Origin: Albula goreensis
Taxonomy: Eukaryota > Chordata > Actinopteri > Albuliformes > Albulidae
DNA length: 64,000 bases
Direction of reading: 5' to 3'
NCBI GenBank assembly: GCA_022829145.1
Contig: CM040764.1
Location: 2,379,552-2,443,551 of the forward strand
Part shown: positions 12,201 to 50,480 of the stretch, one piece after another
How positions within the stretch are numbered: position 1 is the first letter of the stretch
Layout of the letters: each line of letters begins with the position of its first letter
Notes under the pieces: model-generated
What the model was told of the DNA's origin: nothing
The model's input: the letters and a program-made list of their open reading frames with translations, nothing else
Database searches by the model: none
Program-made: the position numbers and the translations under genes

Positions 12201-14333
12201 GTATTTTCCTGACAGCTCTGACATACCTCGCCCACAAACAACCGGGGGGAAATCAATGGCATACAAATAAAGCACAATTTAGCTGGGAACCTGTTCAACA
12301 GCTAATACCCCCTGGTCCTCATTAAGGCCCAAGCTTATTACATCCTGGTACTTCTTCATGCAAATGGCTATACTTTTCTTTCCCACACGGTGATATCCAC
12401 ACAGAACAGACTCAATATCACTTAGAGCTTCTTACAGCTGTTTACAGTTCGTTTGACACAACCAGAATACCCTGATGACATTCCAAAGACACAGAGAGAC
12501 TGGGGGGAGGGGGGGGGGAGTAAAAGATGAAGGAGAAAAAAAGAGTAAGAGGGATTGAAATGAGAATAGAAGAGGAGGTGAAGGAGGGGGGCTATGAAGG
12601 ACGAAGTGAGGTTAAAATGAATGTGTGAATATAAAGCAGAGTAGAGAAACATCCTTCCAGTCTCTCAGGGGGACTGAGTGTGTGCTTAGTGTCTCACTGC
12701 ACTGCGAGCCATGTCCCCACAAACCACATCTGTTACAATGTCACATCTGTATACACACACACACGCGCACGCACACACACATGCACAGGGCCGCAGGTCC
12801 CTTGAGCTTCTCCATACAGCTGTCTCAGCACGGCCAACAGTGTGACCGCCCGCCGTCTTGCGAGCAGAAAAATAATAACACCATTAACTACCCTCTGCCC
12901 TCTGCTCACGCTATATGCTCCACGAGCTCCACATGTCTGTGTGTGTACGCGTCCCGAGCGTGTGGACGTGTGTGTGTGCACACGTGTCCATGTGTGCGTG
13001 TGTGAGGCCTGGCCCTCGGAAGCTGTCGCAGCGAGTGAGGAAGTCTCTCCCTGCCCTTGTCTTCTCACGCAACTGTCCTTCATCATCCTCAGAGCCTGCC
13101 GCCTCACTGCCACCGACAGCCCCAATGCCTCTGCCTGCTGCACTGGTGCATGCTGGGATAGCCCATGTTGCTGCACAGCAAGGGGTCTCTTCAGTGTACA
13201 TTTTTCCACCACATTACTCCACAGTGCAAACTCAGGATTACGACATTCAGAACTCTGAACTGTTTAAAACTACCTTAAAAAAAAACGATAAAAAAATTGA
13301 ATGCTTCTTTGATTTGCATCATTACATAACAGGATTATAAGTACATAATGTTTGGATTAGGACAACTGCAGATACGACTTACACCTTCATATTGCCATAA
13401 ATCAATCAATCAATCCATCATAACTACAACAGTTATATCTCTGAGGTTTTACTGGATACTGTGGGAAACTTCCATGACAGTAAAAGATCTCTGTTCTAGA
13501 GAGACAACTCCTGATGAACAACGAAAGAGGCCCATTGCAAATCAGTGCTGTGAAGCCATATGCTAATCCCCTCCTCGTCTAGAGAGACAAATTCTCCTGT
13601 AATTGTGGGGTGTACAGTGGATTTGGAAATGTTGAAGTGCTGTATCAATACCCTGCAGTCTCCATTTGGGAATTAGTGTGAAGAGACACTCCTGAATAGT
13701 TACAATGGACTGGGACTGCAGGGAGCGTTTGGAAAACTCCGGAAAACTTCCAGGTCACCAAGACCCTACCACTTACCCCCAGAAGAGTGAAGAGCTGTGT
13801 CACAACTTTTTGAGAGACCAATTGTGAAGGAGGGCACATTTTTAAATGTGACTGCTTCAATTAAAGATAATGACCACTTCATGGAAATTAATCGCATGTA
13901 AATTTTGGACACGGGAGTTCTCTGGAGAGAGGCGTACACATGCAGGGTGAGCTAATGTGTGTCTGTGTTGGTCACGGCCGTACTGGCCTTTGTAGGATTG
14001 CAGAGAGCTGTTCAACGAGGGACAGGGCGCAGTGGGGGCAGCTTGTAGTTGCCAGGACAACAACCCCCAAGATACTCCTCCCCTTTTCATTAGAGAACCC
14101 TTGTTCCTTTCTGATTAGTCACCATTGTGCCCCCTCCCCACCCGCACCCCCACCCCCACCCCCCCATGCCCCGGCTCTCACCCACCCCCATCCTTAAAAC
14201 TGCCATAATCATCCCGGCGTGATTGCCAAAGAGAGAGTGGTTGTCAGGGTAACGGGGGGGGGGGGGGCGTGGGGGGTTCTTATGGGGGAATCCCCTTAAG
14301 CTGACTGGCACAAACCCTGTGGCAGGGGAGCTT

Positions 14334-14334
<1 letters not shown>

Positions 14335-14414
<80 letters not shown>
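14335..14414. repeat. (GT)n microsatellite
   Basis: About 40 uninterrupted GT units, just after a poly-G tract near 14255-14267. Confidence 0.95.
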
Positions 14415-14416
<2 letters not shown>

Positions 14417-15017
14417 TTTTATTTCTTAATGGCTACCTAACCCTCATTTCCCCCTCGTGAAAGCAAAGGTGTTTTATTTAATATCATTCTCTTCTATTTT
14501 ATTCTGTCGTACAAATGCCATACAAACATTCTATTGTAAGCCACTTTTTCGAACCTCTTGTCAGGGATAAAGAATCGTCTGTGTCAATTGCAAGTTGCAT
14601 TTCCACACCATTTTTTATTTAAAAGTATGTGACCCATTCAACAGTAATGAGATCTCACTCAAAAGCACATCTTAGTGTGCCGTCCATTTGATCATGTTTA
14701 ATGCAGTGAAATGGGAGGGGCATCTGGTAATAATGAGAAAACCTGGGTCCTGGGGCCACACCCCCACTTTGGACTGTCAGCTTCCTGTGAGTCAAGACCT
14801 AATTGTTCATGAGTGGGAAAGAGGTGGGTTGCAAGATGCATCTAGTGAGAATGAAACTAGTCTGACATTAAACTTCTAAATTCTTTACTTGAACATTTCA
14901 GGCTAAGGGAGGGGTTACAGAAAATGTGTGTTTCGTTGAGACCTTTTAATTCTTTGTGCATCCGTAGACTGACCATGGGTTGTTACCCATAGACCTGCAC
15001 CACACAGCATCATAGAT

Positions 15018-15225
15018 CCATTTGCACAACTGCACTTCACCATCCAAAGAGGTTAACGTAACCATTTACACAACTGCACTTAACCATTCAAACAGGTTAA
15101 CTGAATCCATTGACACAGGTAAACTTGACCCATTCAAACAGGTAAACTTAACCCATTTACTCTGCTATAGTTAACCCAATCATATAGGTGAACTTCACAC
15201 ATTCATAAAGCTAAACCCATCCATC
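15018..15225. repeat. Degenerate short tandem repeat
   Basis: Repeated phrases of about 22 or 44 bp, such as aacccattcaaacaggtaaac and acaactgcacttaaccattc, drift along this stretch. It is AT-rich with no coding potential. Confidence 0.6.
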
Positions 15226-15832
15226 TTTTGCTCTACAAATATTACGGATTACAGATTTCATTCATGGCTCCAAATTTTTCATCAAAGAATAACAACTAAG
15301 AATGTACACGAGAATAACGTTCCACCAAAACTCGTGGATATTACAAATGTTCAGATAATCCTGGAGAATCCATTGGCCTGCTAAAGAAACCACAAAATCC
15401 AGCATTATCCACTTCTTAAAAGTTAATAAAAATTAAAATAATAAGAATGATAAAAGCAAAAACAAACGTGACTTTAAATGACAACTTTTACCAGAAGCGT
15501 AATTACCTTCACTCACCACTCTAGCAAGAGCAGAAATCCTATAGTTTTTCTTTTATTATGCAATAAGTTGGGTATCCTTATCCGCAACATTAATTGTAAA
15601 ACAAAAGACGTTGCTGCTAGCCTTTTCTTGCACACGCATTAATGTATGACTCGATCAACCAGAAGTTACAAATTCTGGAATCTTAAAAACATCCTTTGAA
15701 CAGAATGTGGCCCTTTTTTTATCCGCTTGGAACAGTGAGAACACGAATTTCTGTCAGGTACGCTTCCCCTAACATTCCCTGTCAACGCATGATATGACTA
15801 GATGACAAATTTGGTATTCTGTATGTAAATCA

Positions 15833-16098
15833 CTGCGCCTGCGCGCCTGCGTTCCTGAAACCCCCTCCTTCAAACGCAATCTCGGTTAGAGGTGGTTCGC
15901 TGCAGTCCTGCAGCTTTACAGAGAGCGCAGCCTGGGGAGAGGACTGCTTCGGTTCGAAAACGTCACAGATTGTTTTTTCTAAAACATCACCACGACACAG
16001 ACCCCCCATCATTCTCACTACATACACACGCTTTATTTCGGTTCATTTCATCTGCCAGATCCAGGGGTACCATTCCTGCGCAAAGCCCGAACCCAATC
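15833..16098 (+). promoter_or_regulatory. atp1b3: Likely atp1b3 promoter and 5' UTR
   Basis: GC/CpG-rich segment just before the start codon, with no TATA box evident. It carries overlapping NRF1-like motifs (gcctgcgcgcctgcg, about 15837-15851), as expected of a housekeeping promoter. An upstream in-frame open stretch exists, but no other ATG matches the family start. The transcription start is not determinable here. Confidence 0.5.
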
Positions 16099-33704
<17,606 letters not shown>

Positions 33705-34180
33705 GGCGGAGCCTGCACAGCTGTAGGATGCCAACACAGTGTGTACCTGCACTACCTATCCACAAGACCTTCCCCAAATTCCCCTCCCTCTTCCCTCTTG
33801 TATCTATCCCCCCCATACTGTACTGAAGGGCCGTGTTTGGGGGGCATGGCCACTCTTAAGCACAAACGTGAGTGCCAGCAGTAGTCATGGGGAAGTGAGG
33901 TCTCTTGACCTGTGTATCGGGCTGAGCTACAGTGAGCAGTCAGCTTCTGACTTTTCAACCAATCAAAAAAAAAAAGCTTTTGCACCCTCCATAACAACAA
34001 CACTACAATGATTGCTTCACATAGCCCAAAGTCACTCTGATCACATAAGTGCATATGGAAAATCCACCCATTTTTTGGGGGGGTTTGTCGAAACCTCACT
34101 GCCCTATCACTGCCCCCACACACACACACACATACACACACACACACCATCACCACCGCATTAACATTAAATAAAATAAA
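33705..34180 (+). other. atp1b3: atp1b3 3' UTR with tandem polyadenylation signals
   Basis: Overlapping AATAAA signals at 34170-34175 and 34175-34180 lie about 470 bases after the stop codon. A later AATAAA at 35830-35835 could serve a longer transcript. Confidence 0.55.
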
Positions 34181-36900
34181 CTAGTCTTATTTCCCAGGGT
34201 GTGTGCACCACACACACATACACACATAAAAACTCACCTTTCCTCACCCTCCTCCACCTGGAATACCCGTTTGAGATAAATACTTTGAAGATAATGAGAT
34301 GGTGCCATGTTAGGGACCTGTAAATAGTTGTACTTGAAGCGCTGAGGTCATGTGGTTTCCCCTCACCCCTGAGTCGTGTGCAGTCTTTGTGATGTGCTGT
34401 TCTCTATGTACAGATTTAATGGATTCCAAACAGGGATGCACTGATTGGACGTCCTAGTCAGATTTCCTATATCAAATACTCTCCACAGCCTTATCAGACA
34501 GCACTAACTCCAGTCATTTTAACTTTATTTCTTTTTCACGTATAAATGCAAATAGAAACTGTAATCTTGTTTCTGCATTTAGCCATGATAGATTAACTTA
34601 ACAGTTTAACAATTTAAACACAGGAAACGTGTAACAAATTTGCTTGTTTTTCAGCCTCTGTACTTTGATCCTAACCATGTATGGCAGCTTAGTTTGGGCG
34701 ACCACATTTAAACGGGAAATATTTGCTCTTGTCGAAAAAATATCTTTCTGTGCTCTCCTTCTCTAGTCTGTAAAGTGTGTACTTATCAGGGTGGAGTCTT
34801 TAGAAGAATGGTCAAAGTTATGATCATACAGTTCTTCACTTTGCTCCCTCTATGTACGACTTTGGCAGAACTCGTATTGCTAACATCTGGAGGTAATGCA
34901 AATGGGTGAAGGCTAACGCAGTGGTTCTCAAACTGGGGAGTGTTCCCCAGCTAACGTTTGCATGGGGTGTTGGCATCCATGCAGCCGGAGGTAGCTCGTG
35001 TTCGCCAACATGCACAAACAAATTAAGGCGAGCTATTCTGTTAGGACAACCATCAGGCTAAATACTTATTCTATTTACTACTAGCTAGCACAAGATGTAG
35101 CACAAAAGTAGCCAGCTTTTCTGTTTTTGTGCACTACCACACAATTTGATGTCCACAGGTTACTTGTAGCACATATCTTCCTGTACAGGTTTTGGTGAAA
35201 GTAATTCACAGATTGTATTGGCTGTGCCCAGCTTTCAATGACAACACTATGATACTTTACCAGTACTAACTGTTAAATTGAAAAGTACTTGCTAACTAAA
35301 AACTGTTATCAGTGACTTGCTTTTAAAATCCCTATCCTTTGTCACTAATGGTGGGATCACAGTGTAGAATTCATGAGTATTGCTGTGCTAATGAATTTAC
35401 ATACTTCTATGGCACATTAAAACAAAGCGCATCTCTCTTAACAGGTACATAATTAGCACATCAATAATTTGGTCCAACTTATAGGAAGCAATCCGAATAT
35501 CGGTAATGATAATGACGTTTTTCAGCCATTATCTGTTGATACCGCAATGACGCCCAATATCTTGTGCATCCCTAATTCCAAACACTGTTTTTGTTTTTTT
35601 TTTTGTGTTAGCTCACAATGTCAGACCGTTGTAATAAATCATAAGGAATAAAATATAATAATGATATAATGTAATAATAAAATATTTAAATAGAAATATG
35701 TTTCTAAAAGAAGAAAATGACAAAAAAAAACATTCTGAACCCAGGCAATGTTTGAAGGAAGCGATTTTGTAACCTCTGCAGGACTGGCTTGGTCTTTGCA
35801 GATGCCTTAAGACCTGTAAGAACTCTTGAAATAAAGATGATTTTAAACAAATGTTGTCGTACTTTGGTGTGCTTTCAGCAATCCTCTGAGAACTGCTGGT
35901 TTGTTTCAACAGATTTAGGATATTAGTAAACATGTTCGAGTTCACCTTACTGTCCCCAAGACTTGAGCTCAGTGACTTTGAAAATTATTATATCATATAT
36001 TTATGGTGTAGGGTGACAGTCAAGCATTGAGGAGGCTGCACTGAAAAGGAGTGAAACGGTTGTCCCAACACACTGGCCAAACAGCATCACCTCAAAGACA
36101 CAAAGAGACAAATTGCAAATGTCTGCAACAGTGTAGCAGAGAGTTTTGTGATTCCACCTGCCATGACTGTGGGCTTAACTGTGTCTCTCCTGCCTGCTGG
36201 AATGTCTTCATGGCCTGCAGACGTAATGTGGTAAGTCCCCTTTAACCGCTTTCCCAGTGTGCGGATGTCATCCCAGAGGTAGGTAGCGAAGTTAACAAAC
36301 ACCGCTAAAATGTTATAATATTTTGAATTAAAACGAGTTAGTTGTTATTTACTAATAATATGTATAAAGTATTTTGTCGTAATTATCATTATTGACTTCT
36401 GTGCCGTTTGAAGTTCTCTAGCTATGCTAATTTATATCGTTTCGCTGTGGTAGTTGTCTGTCATTGTAAGGAACCACTCAGCAAACGTTAGCAATCCACC
36501 TCAGGTTAGCTAGCTCGGTAGCTTCCAAAAGCAGTTATTAATTATTTTATTTTTGGTTTTATTGTCAGGGGTGTCCGGTGTTTCTCGTGTGTTAACCGTG
36601 AGAATACTGACGGTCACCCTTTCAATGTCAGGTATGTGGTATTTCAGTATAAAATCTCCCCGTCTGTTAATGTCATGCTTGAGAGTCAGTGTTGTTTCGT
36701 ATTTCCCTCTATGAGTAATGGATTGAGTTCCAGTCTCAATAACTATTACCGTTACTTACTTTCAGAATACACGTTTTATATACTAAATAGCCTTATAAAC
36801 ATTATCACCTCTATTTGTAAGCATGTCAGTTGGCTCAAAAACGAGGTATGGTGTAGTTTATCAAATTTACTAAGATGAACAGTATTGACATAAAACAACA
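34181..36900. other. Convergent intergenic region atp1b3-grk7
   Basis: AT-rich; holds a possible hAT remnant near 34.9 kb and a cysteine-rich short open frame at 36051-36245. No recognised gene. Confidence 0.6.
34912..34956. mobile_element. Possible hAT transposon remnant
   Basis: CAGTGGTTCTCAAAC (34919-34933) is identical to the terminal inverted repeat seen in many hAT (Charlie-like) elements. The 31-base segment 34919-34949 is flanked by GCTAACG on both sides (34912-34918 and 34950-34956), close to the 8-bp target duplication of hAT elements. The opposite terminal repeat is not visible. Confidence 0.4.
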
Positions 36901-38487
36901 AATCTATTGAATGTAAAAAAAGAGATGTTTAAAAGACAAATCTTTTATTGGTTCAGGTGAATTCATATTTCAAGCAAGCCCTTACTGAAATTCTCCTCCT
37001 CCTCTCCTACAACAGGTATCCAGGCCCACCCCAGATTATTTACACTGTAAAAACTCAACACTGACAGTGATGTGTAGTGTTTATCGTTTAAATGTGCGCA
37101 ATCATACAAATATACCTAACTAAGCCCTGAAAAAAACAGGATTAGAGTTAATTGTTCCTCAGACATTAAGAAAACATATCATTAAATATTACTGTTATAC
37201 TTTGCAGATACTCTTATTCACGGGTACATACATGAACAATGTTTACATTTTTAATTTCATACATTCGAAACCCAAAGAAATGCCCATATGTACAGCTGAG
37301 GTGGTTTTGGAACAGTAAGGACTGGTACCGTGTCTTGGGTACAACAGCAGTGTATCCTGAACAGCCTCCGGGGGTGGAGTGAACTTCCCTGGCAAGTTCC
37401 ATCTGCCACCTTCAATGGTTCCGCCTTCCAAGTATCGCCCTGATCAATCCTACCCACAATGCAACTCGTACCTGCTCCCCAGATCGACATTTATCTCATT
37501 TAGCAAATACAAGGGCTGCTTTTGGGTTTACTGAGAAACAAATAAGAGAAAGCAAGATAATCTTTTCAGTATGAACTAGTCCTATCAATCATACTTCTTC
37601 CTTTTTTGTGGATACATAAATATACATTTTTATAAAATTATTCCTCATCATAAAGCTAGCTGGTTGGATCAAGTTAAAAGGTGAACTCAGTCAGAATGAC
37701 CTGTGACTGTTGAGGTGAAGGTTAAGATGTTATATATAATGTCAGTCTAGTTCAAACCAACACAAGTATCAATGTAATAAACAGAATACAGATACATTTC
37801 ATTTGAAAGCACTTCTGTAAAAAAATAGCTGTGTATCCCATATCATTTTTTATATAAATTAATTAAATTACATTTTTAAATTTGTTCAGTTATAATATTT
37901 GTTGGTATGAGTTTGAAAAGCTAGAGCAGAATAAAATAAAAAAACCTTCATAACCTTACTTCACACTCTTCTTGAAAGTGAAGAGGACAACCAATCACAC
38001 TTGCTACTAACCCCAGTCTCAAGCGAAAACCTGAGGATATCAGACCCTGAGGTGAACTCCATCCAAGCTAAAGCTTTTTCTGCACTCTACACTCTCACAG
38101 AGCCCAGTTAGACTTGTGGAACCTGTATTTATACTATAATATAATCTTTTTTTCTCTTCATGGGGAAACTTATTTAGCTGGCGGCACCTGCTGGTCAGAG
38201 ATTGCCACTGCAGCCATGATGTTTGGGAGGGTCTATGTTCATCACCATGGGTCTATCCCTGCAATTTGGGGGTTCCTCAAGGCCAAGAATAACTGCCCAA
38301 GGTAAATGTCCCCATAGCAGAATTTAAAACATAACTCAAAACCCCCCTCCCTAACAGACAGAGGCGTTGTAAAAACCCTCCACTGTCTTCCTCCCTTTCA
38401 AGAAAAATGGATCGTAAAATTATTACAGAGTTACATTATTATCATTAACACACGTTTAAGTTGTGGTTGTTATGGCGTTTCTGGTGT
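36901..38487 (-). other. grk7: grk7 3' UTR and flank
   Basis: Sequence downstream of the grk7 stop codon. One AATAAA on the minus strand lies at 36944-36949. Weak SINE-like text near 37.32-37.42 kb (ttgggtacaacagcagtgta) is too short to classify. Three overlapping minus-strand open frames at 37.2-37.5 kb have no recognisable similarity. Confidence 0.45.
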
Positions 38488-46850
<8,363 letters not shown>

Positions 46851-47300
46851 GTTTGCTGCTGGTTGCGGTTCCCTTCTTCCCCTTGACTGATGCGACTGGG
46901 CTTCCTTACTCCGCGCTGCGCTTCAGCAACGTGTCTATGGCGTCCCAAGCAAGTGTGCGTAGAGTGCGGTCTGTGACTCACTCCTCGTCCCAGCCACAAA
47001 TGAGCCAGTCTTGCACATGCACTCTGAGAAACCAAGACACACTGACACTCAAGTAATTACTCATTTAAAATTAAATACCTCAGGAGGGATTTTCTCTTAA
47101 GTATCTTTGTGGGCTCTATTCGCGGACACTATTCACGGAAGGGGAATTTATAAGAGGGTTCTCTCTTAAGGAGCTTTTGGTCACCTATATTTAGCAGGGT
47201 TGCGAAGCCTCTGCCGCTGTGGACACATTGATGGTACCCAAACTACTGTTGTACAAACATTGAGCATCAAGGGAGGTGAGATGAGCCTCTGCCAAATCAG
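46851..47300 (-). promoter_or_regulatory. grk7: grk7 5' UTR and proximal promoter region
   Basis: Immediately upstream of the grk7 start. A TAATTA homeodomain core lies at 47054-47059 (about 200 bases upstream), which would suit CRX/OTX-type photoreceptor regulation. No TATA box or transcription start could be placed, so this is a positional call. Confidence 0.3.
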
Positions 47301-47315
47301 CAGTCAGAAGTTGCT

Positions 47316-47770
47316 AAACCGCACAGGCGCACATACACCCAAACCACAGGAGAATGAGAATAAACCGCACAGGCGCACGTACACCCAAACCACAGGAGAA
47401 TGAGAATAAACCGCACAGACGCACATACACCCAAACCACAGGAGAATGAGAATAAACCACACAGACGCACATACACCCAAACCACAGGAGAATGAGAATA
47501 AACCACACAGACGCACATACACCCAAACCACAGGAGAATGAGAATAAACCACACAGACGCGCATACACCCAAACCACAGGAGAATGAGAATAAACCGCAC
47601 AGACGCGCATACACCCAAACCACAGGAGAATGAGAATAAACCGCACAGACGCGCATACACCAAAACCACAGGAGAATGAGAATAAACCACACAGACGCGC
47701 ATACACCCAAACCACAGGAGAATAAGAAAAAATCGCACAGACGCACATACACCCAAACTATAGGAGAATG
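47316..47770. repeat. 46-bp minisatellite, 10 copies
   Basis: Ten near-identical units; the acaccc landmark recurs exactly every 46 bases from 47340 to 47754. A representative part of the unit is aaaccacaggagaatgagaa followed by taaacc(g/a)cacagacgc. Because 46 is not a multiple of 3, each frame cycles through the others; all three minus-strand frames happen to lack stops. The apparent VCASVWFILILLWFG repeat proteins (up to 203 codons) are therefore artefacts. Confidence 0.97.
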
Positions 47771-48179
47771 ATGAAATACATATATTGCAACATATCAAAA
47801 TATACAGGCAAATATACAGATTATTGGATACTAATCCTTTAATAATTATGTATTGAAAATGAATGGAAAAGGCTTTACAAAATAAGATAATGAGCTGTAA
47901 TTTATACTCAAACATATCAGAAACTATATTCTTTTTTTACAATATTTTTTTCTAATAATGCCATTGTTCAAAGTCTCATTTCAAAGACATATGAATGATG
48001 TTCAGCTTGGCTGAGGTCCTTCAAAGAGGATGGGGTTAGGGACATATAACAAACTCCCCCCTCACACCCTCACCAAAAAAAGCAGTGTCTGTCACAATCA
48101 CTGTGCCAGAATGTCCACCTGTAGCTAAGTCTCAATCCTCCGGTTTTCAAAAATGTCCTAATATATAGGAGAATTCATG

Positions 48180-48560
48180 ATGCCATTCATATTTAAAAAG
48201 GCCCTAGGATTAGTGGCAGCAAAAGAGCTTCATAGTGTTAATGATCCATCACCACAGTTCACAGGAGGTAAGAGGTTCTTATATGTTATACATCCCTGTA
48301 AAGATTCTGATTATAGCCAGAGATTAGTTTTGGTCCCATCCAACCATGAGGACCCAGTCCCAATAAAAGTGCCAGTGTTGGCCAGCAAACTCCAACTAGT
48401 TTCATTTGTTTGTTGCGCTCAAGAAAGCCTCCCTACTGGCAACCCTGACAGATAGCCCTTGTCAAGGATCAGATCTCTAATTGGTGATTTGGAGACTTGG
48501 GAACACCAAAATGCAAATACACTCTCCAGGCTTCCAACTTTGAGTCTTTGCCTCTCAGAG
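48180..48560 (-). pseudogene. Fossil Tc1-like transposase fragment
   Basis: Read on the minus strand, the stretch near 48190-48260 gives GDGSLTL*SSFAATNPRA, matching the GGGS-x-M-x-WGCFAATG block of Tc1/mariner transposases with a stop where Trp is expected. The plus-strand phrase ggtcccatccaaccatgagg, then cagcaaactccaa and ctactggcaaccctgacaga, follow the usual reversed Tc1 text in fish. No terminal repeats were found; inactive. Confidence 0.7.
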
Positions 48561-49849
48561 CATCATCCTTCTCACTGTGTTTATAGACAAGATTACTTCA
48601 GCACCCACCTACTGACAAGTTAAATACGTTTTTATAGTTTTAAACTTTTTGTTTATTGCCCTGATATATTGCACTAGTATTGTTTATCATCGTAGTATGT
48701 GGTATATGTAATTGTTTTGTATTTTTCTTGTACACATTACCTAATATGTGAGGGTCAAATCTGTGTCTCTTTTGATTGGTCAGCTCTTAGCCTTTCTGTA
48801 TGGTGATTCCCTTTGTTTTAAACTTGAAAATAATGGAAATTTGAATCTTTGCCTTTGAACTTTCATGATCCACAGCTGGTTAACGCTGACATCTACACCT
48901 TAAGAAATCAATGAGTTCACATTTATCCTAAAATTTCATCAAAAGTCTTTTAAGTTATCAATTTTCCCATAATATTATGCATTACAGATAACATTGATCT
49001 GTCTGATAAAAAATCCTGGGATATGAATATGGAAAATGTATTCACCATGCTGCACATTTTGATATAATCTTTCCTTGAGTCACTAAGTAACACACAAAAA
49101 TGTTTCATTAAGAGCAATTAATAGCTTGTTACAGTTGAGGGTTTTTCAAATACAGCTTGAACAAAACCCAGTGGACACAGTCAGTCCATATCACAGAGTT
49201 TGCACACAAAGGTAAGCTTGGTGTAAACACACATCCTGGTCTTTTTTTTCTGGAGCGCTCTCCTGCCCTTGCTTGTTAGCATTAGTGGGTTGTTTGTCGG
49301 CCCTCTTCACGTTTAATCCACTTGTCTCTCGTCGCTGCTCCCTCTCTCTCTCCTTAAGTGTGCAGTCAGATACTCGGGCCAGCTCTGCAAGATTACCTTC
49401 TCTGCGCTTCTGCAACCATACAACAAAGTTTAACCTTCATCCTGCTGCAGCTTGTTTTATCCAGGAGGGAAGCAGTTTTTGCCCAATGCATATGAATGTG
49501 GCAGAGGGGGAGGGACAGTTACAGGACCACAATGCATTGGGGTGAACCCCCACCTCTCTCCCTTTCTAAGACTAGACAAAACTTCATTGTGTAGGAGTTA
49601 GGAGTATTTCTTCAGGTGCATTGTGTGTTATTTAAGTACAATGAGTATAACTTTCACCTTACTCAAAGTTTACTATAACTCTCTATTCCACCAACACAGC
49701 AAGAATTCTCTCTTTCATCCTACCAACCCATACGTGTAATTGCTCTCCAGTTCTTCATTTACTCAAGCAGTTTAACTCCCGAACTTTGTTCTACTTTACG
49801 CCTTCTCCTACATGTCAGTGGTCCTTTTCTAAACCTGCTGAACCCTGAA

Positions 49850-50480
49850 CAGCATGGCGTCGTAACCCTGCCCTCTGCGTTCCGTACTACCGAACTGTAG
49901 TCTTAGGGTGAACTTTGCCGACTGTACTTGTTGGTTTGTCCTTTTCGAACGGAGAGCACAACTTGTCTCCGACTCGTTTTTTTACGGAGATGGATCTGTC
50001 CTCAGGTGAGCGAGGCTGGTGACCCTGCCGCGGTGTCATTTTTGGGACTCCCCAGATAAAGCCTCTTCCATAACTCCCCTCTATCTCTGGCCGCTCCAGG
50101 CTGCTTATGCCTCAGATCCGATTGAGGCTAAAAGGGGGACGTCAGATGACACTCTGCGGGTCAGGAATGAATGGGTGTCCCGTAGCCCGCTGATCCTTGT
50201 GTAAAACCTCCACTTATACCCTCTCCGCCACAATTAAACAGTTTAAACACACAGCCGCGGTGTCGGCTTCGACCACAGCAGCTTTGCCGGCACGGAGCTG
50301 TCACATCTGCTGTGATAGCCACCCCCACTCCTCAGGTTAGAAGGGGTGTGTCGAAGTGTGCGATCTAGCCAGCGCAGCTAAAACACCACCGCCAGGCACA
50401 TGTTGGCTTTAACCACCGAGATATGCTGTCACGCCATTGGCCGGAGCGGAGAAGTGGCATCGATCATGACTATGGCATGT
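49850..50480. promoter_or_regulatory. CpG-rich segment, possible promoter or enhancer
   Basis: Clearly more CpG dinucleotides than the flanking AT-rich DNA (for example around 50258-50460). It includes a short ATG-GAT-CTG-TCC-TCA frame at 49990-50004 followed by a donor-like ggtgagcg. No downstream exon that continues it was found. Confidence 0.25.

Larger units (their letters stand above)
6991..15830. other. Intergenic region gk5-atp1b3
   Basis: About 9 kb without a recognisable protein gene. It holds several GT/CA microsatellites, a degenerate interspersed repeat, a decayed LINE fragment, a cluster of inverted repeats near 11 kb, a poly-G/poly-C-rich stretch near 14.1-14.3 kb, and a degenerate tandem repeat at 15.0-15.2 kb. 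In human, TFDP2 lies between ATP1B3 and GK5; I see no exon resembling it here. Confidence 0.7.

Noticed and set aside
47316..47770. Possible CRISPR-like array (regular 46-bp period); the same idea for 2163-2520
   Set aside because: No unique spacers: the whole unit is repeated head to tail. The host is a vertebrate. These are minisatellites.
47297..47915. Minus-strand repeat proteins of 144-203 codons with VCASVWFILILLWFG periodicity
   Set aside because: Produced by the 46-bp minisatellite, open in all three frames; no family similarity and no start/promoter context.
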